Assembly: GCF_039539965.1 (NCBI RefSeq)
Contig: NZ_BAABED010000001.1
Coordinates: 3,038,001 to 3,102,000 of the forward strand
Length of the DNA stretch: 64,000 nt
Source of the DNA: Arthrobacter methylotrophus
Lineage (GTDB): Bacteria > Actinomycetota > Actinomycetes > Actinomycetales > Micrococcaceae
Direction: 5' to 3'
Shown here piece by piece: positions 39,115 to 47,428 of this stretch; within the stretch, counting starts at the first letter, position 1; every line of letters begins with the position of its first letter. Made by a program: the position numbers and the translations under genes. Below the pieces are notes generated by a model, which was given only the letters and a program-made list of their open reading frames with translations, had not been told where the DNA came from and did no database searches.

Positions 39115-40800
39115 GTGACTACTCCTAACACAGCTCCGGCACGGCTCCAGACTGCCATCGATGCGGTCGCCGACGCCTACACTGACACCCTCCTTGCCCT
39201 CAACCCGAGCCTCGCCACCACCCTCGGCCTGCCCGGACACGAGACCGAATACCAGGACTTCTCGCCCGCCGGCGCAGCCGCCTTCGCCAAAGCAGCCCGT
39301 GGCGCGCTCGACGAACTGGCCACCCTCGAACCCGTGGACGCCTCCGATGTTGTCACCCTTGACGCGATGCGCGAACGGCTTGGCCTGGCACTCGAGATCC
39401 ACGAGTCCGGCTGGGACGCCGCGGACCTGAACAACATCGAGTCCCCTGCCCAGACCATCCGGGCGATCTTCGACCTTATGCCCACCGACACGGCCGAACA
39501 CTGGGTGCACATCGCGGGCCGCGCTGCCAACGTTCCGCATGCGATCGATGGCTATATCGATTCCCTTCGTTCCGCCAAGGAAGAGGGAAAGGTGTCCGCC
39601 GTCCGACAGGTCAGGGTCGTCATCGAACAGGCCGGCAAATATTCGGCCGAGGACGGATTCTTCGCCAAGCTCGCCTCCGGGGCCACCATCGACGGCCGGC
39701 CGCTGCCGGCGGAACTGCAGGAAAAGCTCGACGCCGGTGCCGCCGTCGCGCGTTCCGCTTACGCGCGCTTAGCCGACTTCCTCGAAGCCGAGCTCCTGCC
39801 CTTCGCCCCGGCAAAAGACGCTGTGGGCCGCGAACGTTATGCACTTGCCTCGCGTTCCTTCCTCGGTGCAACCGTGGACCTGGAGGAAACGTACGCGTGG
39901 GGCGTGCAGGAACTTGACAGGCTCATCTCCGAACAGGAGCGCGTGGCCGAGCACATCAAGCCCGGCGCTTCCATCGACGAAGCCAAGGCCATTCTCAACA
40001 GCGATCCAGAGCGGCAAATCAAGGGAACCGACGCCCTCAAGGCCTGGATGCAGGAGCTCTCCGACCGTGCAGTATCCGAACTTGCCGACGTCCATTTCGA
40101 CATCCCGGACATCATGAAAACGCTCGAGTGCCGCATCGCGCCAACGGATGAAGGCGGCATCTACTACACCGGCCCGTCGGACGACTTCTCCCGTCCCGGC
40201 CGGATGTGGTGGTCCGTTCCCGCCGGCGAGGACACCTTCACCACTTGGGCAGAAACCACCACAGTGTTCCACGAAGGCGTACCCGGCCATCACCTCCAGG
40301 TGGCAACCGCCGTCTACCGCCGCGAGCTCCTCAACAACTGGCGACGCAATGTCTGCTGGGTTTCCGGACACGGCGAAGGCTGGGCACTCTACGCCGAGAA
40401 GCTCATGCTGGAGCTTGGCTACCTCAAGGACCCGGGCGACCACATGGGCATGCTGGACATGCAGCGCATGCGTGCGGCCCGCGTGGTATTCGATATCGGC
40501 GTCCACCTTGAACTGCAGGTTCCCGAGCGTTGGGGCAGCGGCACCTGGACCTCCGAGAAGGGCTTCGAATTCCTCAAGTCCAACCTTCCCATTAGCGCGG
40601 GCCAGCTCGAGTTCGAATTTACCCGGTACCTTGGCTGGCCGGGGCAGGCTCCGTCGTACAAGGTAGGGCAGCGGCTGTGGGAGGAAATCCGCACTGAACT
40701 TGAACGGCGTCCGAGTTTCGACTTGAAGTCCTTCCACACTGATGCGCTGAACATCGGCTCCGTCGGGCTGGACACGCTTCGCCGGGCGTTGCTGCAGTAG
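39115..40800 (+). CDS. DUF885 family (putative metallopeptidase-like) protein
   Basis: 561 aa, cytosolic. The family core is TTVFHEGVPGHHLQVATAV (HExxxGHH-like zinc signature, about residues 383-401), with HGEGWALYAEKLMLELGY following, a conserved second Glu and Tyr region. DUF885 proteins are full-length helical enzymes resembling gluzincin peptidases, with few characterised members. Start is GTG at 39115 with promoter spacing for leaderless translation. The stop is immediately followed by a repeat element at 40801. Confidence 0.88.
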   Translation: MTTPNTAPARLQTAIDAVADAYTDTLLALNPSLATTLGLPGHETEYQDFSPAGAAAFAKAARGALDELATLEPVDASDVVTLDAMRERLGLALEIHESGWDAADLNNIESPAQTIRAIFDLMPTDTAEHWVHIAGRAANVPHAIDGYIDSLRSAKEEGKVSAVRQVRVVIEQAGKYSAEDGFFAKLASGATIDGRPLPAELQEKLDAGAAVARSAYARLADFLEAELLPFAPAKDAVGRERYALASRSFLGATVDLEETYAWGVQELDRLISEQERVAEHIKPGASIDEAKAILNSDPERQIKGTDALKAWMQELSDRAVSELADVHFDIPDIMKTLECRIAPTDEGGIYYTGPSDDFSRPGRMWWSVPAGEDTFTTWAETTTVFHEGVPGHHLQVATAVYRRELLNNWRRNVCWVSGHGEGWALYAEKLMLELGYLKDPGDHMGMLDMQRMRAARVVFDIGVHLELQVPERWGSGTWTSEKGFEFLKSNLPISAGQLEFEFTRYLGWPGQAPSYKVGQRLWEEIRTELERRPSFDLKSFHTDALNIGSVGLDTLRRALLQ

Positions 40801-40866
40801 CCCAACTAACTCGCATTTGTTGTCGTTATGAGGGCTCAAAACGACAACAAATGCGAGCTAGTTGGG
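40801..40866. repeat. Palindromic intergenic element, copy 5 (best-preserved)
   Basis: 27-bp arms (40801-40827 and 40840-40866) pair with a single mismatch around a 12-nt loop containing GAGGGCTCA. It starts at the very next base after the DUF885 stop codon. It is the best template for a search of other copies. Confidence 0.93.
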
Positions 40867-41018
40867 CTGGGCTGCACGAGATGTTTCCCACATTCTGTCC
40901 GGGAATAACTTCATAAATGGGTGGATTGACAGTGAATTCGCGGCATTTTCGGTTCGCTGATTGAAATTTTGGACGTAACATTTCTCAACGTCGGATCGCA
41001 GTGGTATCAGCCGAGGCC

Positions 41019-41024
41019 TAGCGT
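41019..41024 (+). promoter_or_regulatory. -10 element for leaderless symporter transcript
   Basis: TAGCGT, 6 nt before the GTG at 41031. The 150 bp upstream is relatively AT-rich, but no good -35 is evident. Confidence 0.42.
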
Positions 41025-41030
41025 GTTCCG

Positions 41031-42449
41031 GTGAGCAATTCATCCAACACTCTGACTCCCGCCGGAAAGACCTCGTCCCGGCTTCCCCAGTGGGCAACCT
41101 CCTTTGGCGTCCAGATCATCGCCGCCCTCGTGATTGGCTTGGCACTCGGTCTCCTGGCCAAGGTCACCGGCAGCACCACAAAGGCTCCGAACGGGCTCGG
41201 TGCCACGCTGCAGACCATCGGCTCGAGCTACGTCTCGCTGCTGCAGACCGCGGTCGTGCCCTTGATCTTCACCGCCGTGGTGAGCTCCATCGCGAACCTC
41301 CGCCAAGTATCCAATGCGGCGAAACTTGCGTGGAACACCCTGCTTTGGTTCGCCATTACCTCGCTCATCGCCGTGCTGATCGGCATCGGACTGGGCGTGC
41401 TCCTGCAACCCGGTGCTGGCACGGGCATCACCAAGAAGGCGGAGTACGCCGGAAAGACCGGCGATTGGTGGGCATTCCTCACCGGCCTCTTCCCCAAGAA
41501 CTTCCTAGGCCTGGGCGCCAGCACCTCCGTCACTGACGGCGTCGCCAGCACCTCCATCAGTTTCAACGTGCTCCAGATCCTGGTGATCGCCATTGCCGTA
41601 GGAGTCGCCGCCCTCAAGGTCGGCAAGCAGGCCGAACCGTTCCTGAACCTCAACGCTTCCGCCCTTGCCGTCATCCAGAAGGTCCTTTGGTGGATCATCC
41701 GCATCGCACCGTTGGGCACCATTGGACTGATCGGCAACGCCGTGGCCGTCTACGGTTGGGACACGATCGGCTCGCTCGGCAAGTTCACCCTGGCCATCTA
41801 CGCGGGCCTCGTCTTGGTGCTGTTCGTGGTCTACCCCATCTTGGTGAAAACCCACGGACTGTCCATTAAGCAGTACTACTCGGGCGTCTGGCCTGCCGTT
41901 CAGCTCGCGTTCGTCTCGCGCTCCTCGATCGGTACGCTGCCGCTCACGCAGCGCGTCACCGAGCGCAACCTCGGAGTCCCGCAGGGCTACGCTTCCTTCG
42001 CCGTGCCGCTCGGCGCCACCACCAAGATGGACGGTTGCGCCGCCATCTACCCGGCCGTCGCCGCGATCTTCGTGGCCCAGTTCTTCGGCATCAACCTGGA
42101 CATCAGCCAGTACCTGCTGATCGTGGTGGTTTCGGTTCTTGGATCCGCGGCAACCGCAGGTACCACCGGCGCCGTCGTCATGCTCACGCTGACCCTCTCC
42201 ACGCTGGGACTGCCGCTCGCCGGCGTCGGGCTCCTCTTGGCGATCGACCCTATCCTGGACATGGGCCGCACGGCCGTCAACGTCGCCGGACAAGCGCTGG
42301 TGCCGGCGATTGTCGCCAAACGGCAGGGAATCCTGGACGAATCCCTCTACAACGCGCCTCGCAAGGGAACGGCCTTCGCCGACGACGACCACGCCGTCTC
42401 TCCGGAAACGGCAAGCGAGGCTCGCGAGCTCGCCGGTGCCACGGCCTGA
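41031..42449 (+). CDS. Dicarboxylate/amino acid:cation symporter (DAACS family)
   Basis: 472 aa with about eight membrane helices and two re-entrant loops. VVPLIFTAVVSSIANL (first loop area), SRSSIGTLPLTQRVTERNLGVP (serine-rich loop; shown in part as SRSSIGTLP), VPLGATTKMDGCAAIYPAVAAIF and LAIDPILDMGRTAVNVAGQAL are DctA/GltP hallmarks. It imports glutamate, aspartate or C4-dicarboxylates with protons or sodium. Start is GTG at 41031. Low U-rich hairpin-like sequence follows the stop (about 42470-42503), but it is weak. Confidence 0.93.
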   Translation: MSNSSNTLTPAGKTSSRLPQWATSFGVQIIAALVIGLALGLLAKVTGSTTKAPNGLGATLQTIGSSYVSLLQTAVVPLIFTAVVSSIANLRQVSNAAKLAWNTLLWFAITSLIAVLIGIGLGVLLQPGAGTGITKKAEYAGKTGDWWAFLTGLFPKNFLGLGASTSVTDGVASTSISFNVLQILVIAIAVGVAALKVGKQAEPFLNLNASALAVIQKVLWWIIRIAPLGTIGLIGNAVAVYGWDTIGSLGKFTLAIYAGLVLVLFVVYPILVKTHGLSIKQYYSGVWPAVQLAFVSRSSIGTLPLTQRVTERNLGVPQGYASFAVPLGATTKMDGCAAIYPAVAAIFVAQFFGINLDISQYLLIVVVSVLGSAATAGTTGAVVMLTLTLSTLGLPLAGVGLLLAIDPILDMGRTAVNVAGQALVPAIVAKRQGILDESLYNAPRKGTAFADDDHAVSPETASEARELAGATA

Positions 42450-42535
42450 CGGCGGTTCACCATCGCAAGGACAGATCCTTGGGGAATGCCCCGGGGATTT
42501 TTCCTTATATACGGTGAGAAACGATGAATTCTGGA

Positions 42536-42541
42536 TAGGCT
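42536..42541 (+). promoter_or_regulatory. -10 element for leaderless YbjQ transcript
   Basis: TAGGCT, 6 nt before the ATG at 42548. Confidence 0.45.
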
Positions 42542-42547
42542 CTGTCC

Positions 42548-43024
42548 ATGTTGATCGTTACCTCAAACAAGATTCCGGGCCACAGGATCGACGCGGTCTT
42601 TGGCGAAGTCATGGGCCTCACCGTCCGCTCACGGGACATCGGAGCCCAGGTGTTGGCCGGTTTCCGCTCCCTCGGCGGCGGCGAACTGCCCGAAATGACC
42701 AAGGCCCTGTATGAAAGCCGCCAGGAAGTCATGGCCCGCATGGTCAATGAGGCACAACAACGGGGCGCCAACGCCATCGTGGCCATGCGTTTCGACACCT
42801 CTGAAATGGGCGGCAACTGGACCGAAGTCTGCGCCTACGGGACGGCCGTGTTCGCCATCCCCCTTGCCGAAGGCGAGCCCGGTGCCACAGGTCAGTCGAT
42901 CTACCTGACCAGCGCCGCAGCCCAGCAGTGCACGACTCCGGCAACAGCACCGGGACAAACGGCACCGCCGGCGCCCGGGCAGTTCCCCGATTCGCACTCT
43001 CCCCAACGGCCTTTCCAGCAATAA
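42548..43024 (+). CDS. YbjQ/UPF0145 family protein with Pro-rich tail
   Basis: 158 aa. The YbjQ core occupies about residues 1-107: VTSNKIPGHRIDAVFGEVMGLTV, RSLGGGELPEMTKALYESR (shown in segments GGGELPEMTKALYESR) and GANAIVAMRFDTSEMG. Family members form pentamer-like oligomers; a heavy-metal-binding annotation exists but function is unproven. The C-terminal ~45 residues are Ala/Pro/Gln-rich and unstructured, an addition absent from minimal YbjQ proteins. A terminator-like hairpin follows at 43035. Confidence 0.85.
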   Translation: MLIVTSNKIPGHRIDAVFGEVMGLTVRSRDIGAQVLAGFRSLGGGELPEMTKALYESRQEVMARMVNEAQQRGANAIVAMRFDTSEMGGNWTEVCAYGTAVFAIPLAEGEPGATGQSIYLTSAAAQQCTTPATAPGQTAPPAPGQFPDSHSPQRPFQQ

Positions 43025-43034
43025 GGCAGGCGAC

Positions 43035-43074
43035 AACGGCCGACGACGCAAGAGCGTCGCCGGCCGTTCGTTTT
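43035..43074 (+). terminator. Rho-independent terminator after the YbjQ gene
   Basis: AACGGCC (43035-43041) pairs with GGCCGTT (43062-43068), and inside CGACGC pairs with GCGTCG around an AAGA loop. It is followed by CGTTTTGG. Confidence 0.75.
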
Positions 43075-43093
43075 GGTGAACCGAAGACTTAAC

Positions 43094-43123
43094 TTGCTCA
43101 GAGTGCAAAGTTGCACTTAGTGT
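43094..43123 (+). promoter_or_regulatory. TetR-MMPL promoter with an operator in the spacer
   Basis: TTGCTC (43094-43099), an 18-bp spacer and TAGTGT (43118-43123), then 6 nt to the ATG at 43130. The spacer contains AGTGCAA-AG-TTGCACT (43102-43117), a perfect inverted repeat that would block RNA polymerase when bound. It is the likely autoregulatory site of the TetR protein. Confidence 0.75.
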
Positions 43124-43129
43124 AAGCGC

Positions 43130-43771
43130 ATGAGTGCTCCCGAAACCGCAGCCTTCCCCTCACGCCGGGAACAGAACAAGCTGGCTACCCGGCGAGCGAT
43201 CGCGGACGCAGCTCTCGCCGTGCTGCGGAACAGGGGCGTTGGAAGTTTCACCGTGGAGGACATCGCGGAAGAGGCCGGCGTGTCCCGGCGCACGTTCTTC
43301 AACTATTTCCCCACCCTCGAAGCCGCTTTGGCCTCCGTGACCGAAGGCTTCCTGGACCACGCCCTGGAACAGTTCCGTTTGCGGCCGTCCGACGAACCCA
43401 TCCTCGATTCCGCCCGGGCCGCCCTTATGGCGTTGGCGGACCCCATGACGGTCTCCCCCATGGCCGAGCTCTTCAGCTTGACCCAGGACAACCGAACGTT
43501 GGCGCGTTCCGAACTTGAAGCCTGGGACCACTGCACCACGCAGATCATCGACGCTGCCCGGCATCGCCTCGGTCCGGATGCCGATGAACTCTATTTGCGG
43601 GCCTTGGCCGGGTCCATCATTTCCTGCGGCAAGGCAGCCATGAGCGTCTGGTTCGAAGAGCGCGGCCCGGATCTTTCCCCTGAATCCTTGGCCAGCCTGC
43701 GGCAGCACTTGATCGACGCAATGGGTCTGCTCGGTTCAGGCTTCACGGCAACCGCCCCTCGCGGCGCATAG
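43130..43771 (+). CDS. TetR/AcrR family transcriptional regulator
   Basis: 213 aa. The DNA-binding domain (about residues 15-62) has ATRRAIADAALAVLRNRG and TVEDIAEEAGVSRRTFFNYFP, the canonical TetR helix-turn-helix. The C-terminal ligand domain is alpha-helical and unclassified. It is upstream of an MMPL exporter by 45 nt, a common pair in which the repressor controls its own operon and is released by exported lipids or toxic compounds. The operator at 43102-43117 supports autoregulation. Confidence 0.92.
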   Translation: MSAPETAAFPSRREQNKLATRRAIADAALAVLRNRGVGSFTVEDIAEEAGVSRRTFFNYFPTLEAALASVTEGFLDHALEQFRLRPSDEPILDSARAALMALADPMTVSPMAELFSLTQDNRTLARSELEAWDHCTTQIIDAARHRLGPDADELYLRALAGSIISCGKAAMSVWFEERGPDLSPESLASLRQHLIDAMGLLGSGFTATAPRGA

Positions 43772-43816
43772 CACCCACCCTTCGGCATCACCACACACCG
43801 ACAGAACGGTTCCGAT

Positions 43817-46339
43817 ATGGCACTCCTGCTCTACCGTCTTGGCAAGTTCTCCTACCGCCACCGCTGGTTGGTGATTTCGCTCTGGCTGGCAGTATTGGTG
43901 GCCGTGGGTGGCTCCGCGGCAGCGTTCCACGGCACCATGTCCAACAACTTCCAGATTCCGGGCACCGAAACCCAGCAGATGCTGGACAAACTCAAGAAGG
44001 ACCTTCCTGCGTCCTCCGGTGGCTCCGCGGGAATCGTCTTCGAAGCGGGCGACGCCGGATTCAACCAAGCCGGCAGGGACGCCATTGCGTCGGCCCTCGC
44101 CCAGCTCGAAAAACTGCCGGATGTGCAGTCCACGGTCAATCCGTTCACAACCCAAGCCGCCTTGGACAAAGCACCGTCCGATCTTGCGGCGGGCGAGCAA
44201 AAAGCCGCCGCCGGGCAAGCTGAGCTGGACAAGGCCCGGGCCACCTTGGATGCCGGGGACGCCCAAGTCAAGGCCGCAGAGCAACAAATGACCGCGGCCG
44301 GTGTGCCCGCTGCGCAGATCCAGGCCCAGCTTGCGCCGCAGAAGGCTGAACTTCTGACCGGGCGCCAAAAGCTCGATGACGGACAGAAGCAAGCCACTGA
44401 TGGCGCCGCCGCCCTTGCATTGGCCAAACGCCAGCTGACAGCGTCCCAAGGCATGCGGTTCGTCTCCGAAGACGGAAAAGCCGCGATCGCGCAGGTCCAG
44501 TTCAAGACCTCCATCAATGGCCTGACCCCTGCGGTCCGGCAGCAAGTCCAGGACATTGTCCACGGCGTCTCCTCAGCAGGTGTCACGGCCCTGGCCAGCA
44601 AGGAAATCACGGAGGACGTCTCGCAGTTATTCGGGGTCTCCGAAGTCATCGGAATCGCCGTGGCCGCCATCGCCCTCATCGTGATGCTGGGAACCCTCGT
44701 CGCCGCCGGCTTGCCGCTCCTCATGGCGATCATTGGCGTGGCAGTGGGTGTTGGGGGTACCTTCGCCCTGACCGGCGTCATCGATATGAGCTCCATTTCG
44801 CCGATGCTCGCACTCATGCTGGGACTCGCTGTCGGGATCGACTACTCCCTCTTCATCGTCAACCGGCACCGGGGGCAATTGCTTTCGGGGATGGACGCCG
44901 AAGAATCAGTGGCACTCGCCACCGGAACCTCCGGCAACGCCGTCCTTTTCGCCGGTCTCACCGTGGTCATCGCCCTTGCCGCTCTCGTCGTTCCGGGACT
45001 CCCGTTCCTTGCCGTCATGGGCCTGTCGGCCGCCGCGACGGTGGCAGTCGCCGTCGTCGTCTCCCTGACGCTGACCCCGGCAGTCCTCTCCCTGGTGGGC
45101 CGGAAACTGATTTCGAAGCGTGCGTGGGCCAAGGCCGAACGCCACAACGCCGAACCGGACCACGCTTCTGCCGACCGCGCCGAAGACCAGCGGCGGAGCA
45201 GCCGGGGCTGGGGTGGGCTCGTGACCCGCCACCCGGTGGTCGCGCTGCTTGCCGGCGTGATGTTGCTCGGGGTGCTGGCTCTTCCCGCTTCCCAGCTGCG
45301 TCTCGCGTTGCCCGACGGCGGTTCGGAACCGGTCGATTCGCAAGCGTTCAAGGCCTACGACCTCACCCGCACGAGTTTCGGCGAGGGCATGACCGGTCCC
45401 ATCGTGGTGGTCGGCACGTTCCCGGACGGCCTCGGCGACCAGCAGGCGAAGGCCAAGCAGTTCGATGTAGCGGACAAGCTGCGCAGTGTCGACAACGTCG
45501 TGGCGGCCGTTCCCGTGGCCCTGAGCCCCGACCATCGCACCGCGGTTTTCCAGGTCATCCCCAAGGACGGACCTGCCAGTGCCAGCACCGTCCAAGTGGT
45601 CTCGGAGCTGCGCGCGAAAGGTTCCGAAATCCAGCAAGCCACAGGCGCCACGATCGGACTGACAGGGCAGACAGCCGGCAACATCGACGTCTCCGCGAAG
45701 CTCGGTGCCGCGTTGCCCCCATACCTGGCGATCGTCGTCGGGCTTTCACTGATCCTCCTTTTGCTGGTTTTCCGCTCCATCGTGGTGCCGTTGCTCGCCA
45801 CCGGAGGCTTCCTGCTTTCCCTCGCAGCGGCGTTCGGCGCCGTCGTGGCGGTGTACCAGTGGGGTTGGCTCGGAACCGTGTTCGACGTCGCCAATCCCGG
45901 AGCCGTGCTGAGCTTCCTGCCGATCATCCTGATTGGCGTGCTGTTCGGCCTGGCCATGGACTACCAGGTATTCATTACCTCGGGGATGCGCGAATCGTTC
46001 ATGCACGGTGAAAACGCGAAGCAGGCGGTCCGGAGCGGGTTCAGTCACGCCTCCGCCGTGGTCACTGCCGCCGCCATCATCATGGTCAGCGTGTTTGCAG
46101 GATTCATCTTCAGCCACTTGACCATGGTCCGCCCGCTCGGCTTCGCCATGGCGTTCGGTGTGCTGGTGGACGCGTTCGTGGTCCGGATGACCATTGTTCC
46201 GGCTGTGATGTACCTCTTGGGCGAGAAGGCCTGGTGGCTGCCGCGCTGGCTGTCCCGGATCCTTCCCGATGTCGACGTCGAAGGCGCCAAGCTGCAGCGC
46301 ACGACGGCGGCAGGCGGGGCCAAGGAATTGGTCCACTAG
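43817..46339 (+). CDS. MMPL family RND-type exporter
   Basis: 840 aa with 11-12 helices in two halves. TM1 is about residues 15-37. An extracytoplasmic loop from about 38 to 265 contains a long Ala/Gln/Lys-rich coiled coil (about 115-200). MMPL signatures are GLAVGIDYSLFIVNRHRGQL and LFGLAMDYQVFITSGMRE; the paired Asp-Tyr in each is the proton relay. Such exporters move lipids, siderophores or drugs. It is the second gene of the TetR-MMPL operon, and tandem and palindromic sequences follow its stop. Confidence 0.92.
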   Translation: MALLLYRLGKFSYRHRWLVISLWLAVLVAVGGSAAAFHGTMSNNFQIPGTETQQMLDKLKKDLPASSGGSAGIVFEAGDAGFNQAGRDAIASALAQLEKLPDVQSTVNPFTTQAALDKAPSDLAAGEQKAAAGQAELDKARATLDAGDAQVKAAEQQMTAAGVPAAQIQAQLAPQKAELLTGRQKLDDGQKQATDGAAALALAKRQLTASQGMRFVSEDGKAAIAQVQFKTSINGLTPAVRQQVQDIVHGVSSAGVTALASKEITEDVSQLFGVSEVIGIAVAAIALIVMLGTLVAAGLPLLMAIIGVAVGVGGTFALTGVIDMSSISPMLALMLGLAVGIDYSLFIVNRHRGQLLSGMDAEESVALATGTSGNAVLFAGLTVVIALAALVVPGLPFLAVMGLSAAATVAVAVVVSLTLTPAVLSLVGRKLISKRAWAKAERHNAEPDHASADRAEDQRRSSRGWGGLVTRHPVVALLAGVMLLGVLALPASQLRLALPDGGSEPVDSQAFKAYDLTRTSFGEGMTGPIVVVGTFPDGLGDQQAKAKQFDVADKLRSVDNVVAAVPVALSPDHRTAVFQVIPKDGPASASTVQVVSELRAKGSEIQQATGATIGLTGQTAGNIDVSAKLGAALPPYLAIVVGLSLILLLLVFRSIVVPLLATGGFLLSLAAAFGAVVAVYQWGWLGTVFDVANPGAVLSFLPIILIGVLFGLAMDYQVFITSGMRESFMHGENAKQAVRSGFSHASAVVTAAAIIMVSVFAGFIFSHLTMVRPLGFAMAFGVLVDAFVVRMTIVPAVMYLLGEKAWWLPRWLSRILPDVDVEGAKLQRTTAAGGAKELVH

Positions 46340-46371
46340 GCGTCTGGTTGCGTTAGCGTCTGGTTGCGTTA
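46340..46371. repeat. 16-bp tandem duplication
   Basis: GCGTCTGGTTGCGTTA occurs twice without a gap, directly after the MMPL stop codon. It looks like a recent slippage duplication. Confidence 0.9.
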
Positions 46372-46377
46372 GCGGAC

Positions 46378-46419
46378 TGAGCGGGCGTCGGTTCTGTGTC
46401 CGGAGCCGACGCCCGCTCA
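46378..46419. terminator. Hairpin with 14-bp perfect arms after the MMPL gene
   Basis: TGAGCGGGCGTCGG (46378-46391) and its exact complement (46406-46419) flank a 14-nt loop. No clear T run follows on the plus strand, so termination is likely but unproven. Confidence 0.6.
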
Positions 46420-46583
46420 CCTATAAGCACCCTTTCCCAAACGCCCCCTCACCTAAATTCCAGGAACATGTCCACCTTGGGTCATATCCGAAGGAGGGTT
46501 GCCCGGATGGGCCACATAAGGGAGCGAGCGCCGGGGGAACCCCCCTTAAAGGTGAACGGGCGTCGGGGGCGAGGCGAGCGTAC

Positions 46584-46589
46584 TACGCT
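46584..46589 (+). promoter_or_regulatory. -10 element for leaderless maf transcript
   Basis: TACGCT, 6 nt before the GTG at 46596. The 170 nt before it hold no supported gene; they include a GGGGG-AA-CCCCC palindrome near 46536-46547. Confidence 0.48.
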
Positions 46590-46595
46590 TGAGCG

Positions 46596-47267
46596 GTGAC
46601 CCGATTGATCCTGGCTTCCCAGTCCCCTGCCCGCACCAAACTCCTCAAAGAGGCCGGCATCTACCACGAGGTACTCGTCTCGGATGTGGACGAGGACGCG
46701 GTGCAAGCCCGGTACGGCTTGACCGACGCGCATGACACAGCGCTCCTCCTGGCCCGCGCCAAGGCCGAAGCCGTCGCCTCCCTGCCCGACGCCGAGGGGG
46801 CCTTGGTCATCGGCTGCGATTCGGTATTCGAGTTCGACGGCGAATCCCACGGCAAGCCCTACACTGTGGACGTCGCCAAGGAACGGATGTTGCGCATGAG
46901 CGGCTCCCAGGGCGTCCTCCACACCGGGCATTGGCTGGTGGACTGCCGCGAAACCGCGGCGGACGTGGACGACGGCGAGACGGCCGACGGCACCGGCGCA
47001 ACAGTCGGCGCCGTATCCAGCGCAGAAGTCCACTTTACGGAGATGAGCGAACAGGATATCGACGCCTACATCGCAACGGGAGAGCCCTTGCACTGCGCCG
47101 GGTCCTTCACGATCGACGGCTTGGGCGGGGCCTTCATCCGCAAGGTCGACGGCGACCCGCACGCCGTCGTCGGGCTCTCCATCTCGACCCTCCGCGATCT
47201 CCTCGGGCAAGCGAACGTTGGAATCACCGAACTTTGGACTCAAGACGCCTCTGAAAGAGAATCGTAA
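46596..47267 (+). CDS. Maf/YceF family nucleoside triphosphate pyrophosphatase
   Basis: 223 aa. LILASQSPARTKLLKEAGI at the start (substrate loop), VIGCDSVFEFDGESHGKP (catalytic Asp and Lys) and YIATGEPLHCAGSF (C-terminal part) are the Maf signatures. It hydrolyses dTTP, UTP or modified nucleotides. A 20-residue Asp/Glu/Gly/Thr insertion (around DVDDGETADGTGAT) is unlike most Maf proteins. In mycobacteria maf lies in the accD-accE-maf-accA cluster; here that neighbourhood has been split on both sides. Confidence 0.9.
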   Translation: MTRLILASQSPARTKLLKEAGIYHEVLVSDVDEDAVQARYGLTDAHDTALLLARAKAEAVASLPDAEGALVIGCDSVFEFDGESHGKPYTVDVAKERMLRMSGSQGVLHTGHWLVDCRETAADVDDGETADGTGATVGAVSSAEVHFTEMSEQDIDAYIATGEPLHCAGSFTIDGLGGAFIRKVDGDPHAVVGLSISTLRDLLGQANVGITELWTQDASERES

Positions 47268-47428
47268 TAGTGCGGTAATACAGCGAGAATTGCTCCGAAA
47301 AAGAACATTTCTCCATGATATTGTTCACGAGGACTGGGTTTCGAGGGATTGCAGAATGGCAGCCAGTCACCTGCCGGTAAATGGGGCAGAATTCCTCGTT
47401 ACAACATGGTCTCAAGGGGGGGTCCAGG

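Noticed and set aside
42470..42503. Terminator after the DAACS symporter
   Set aside because: Only a 4-bp GGGG/CCCC stem followed by ATTTTT; too weak to list as a feature, though possible.
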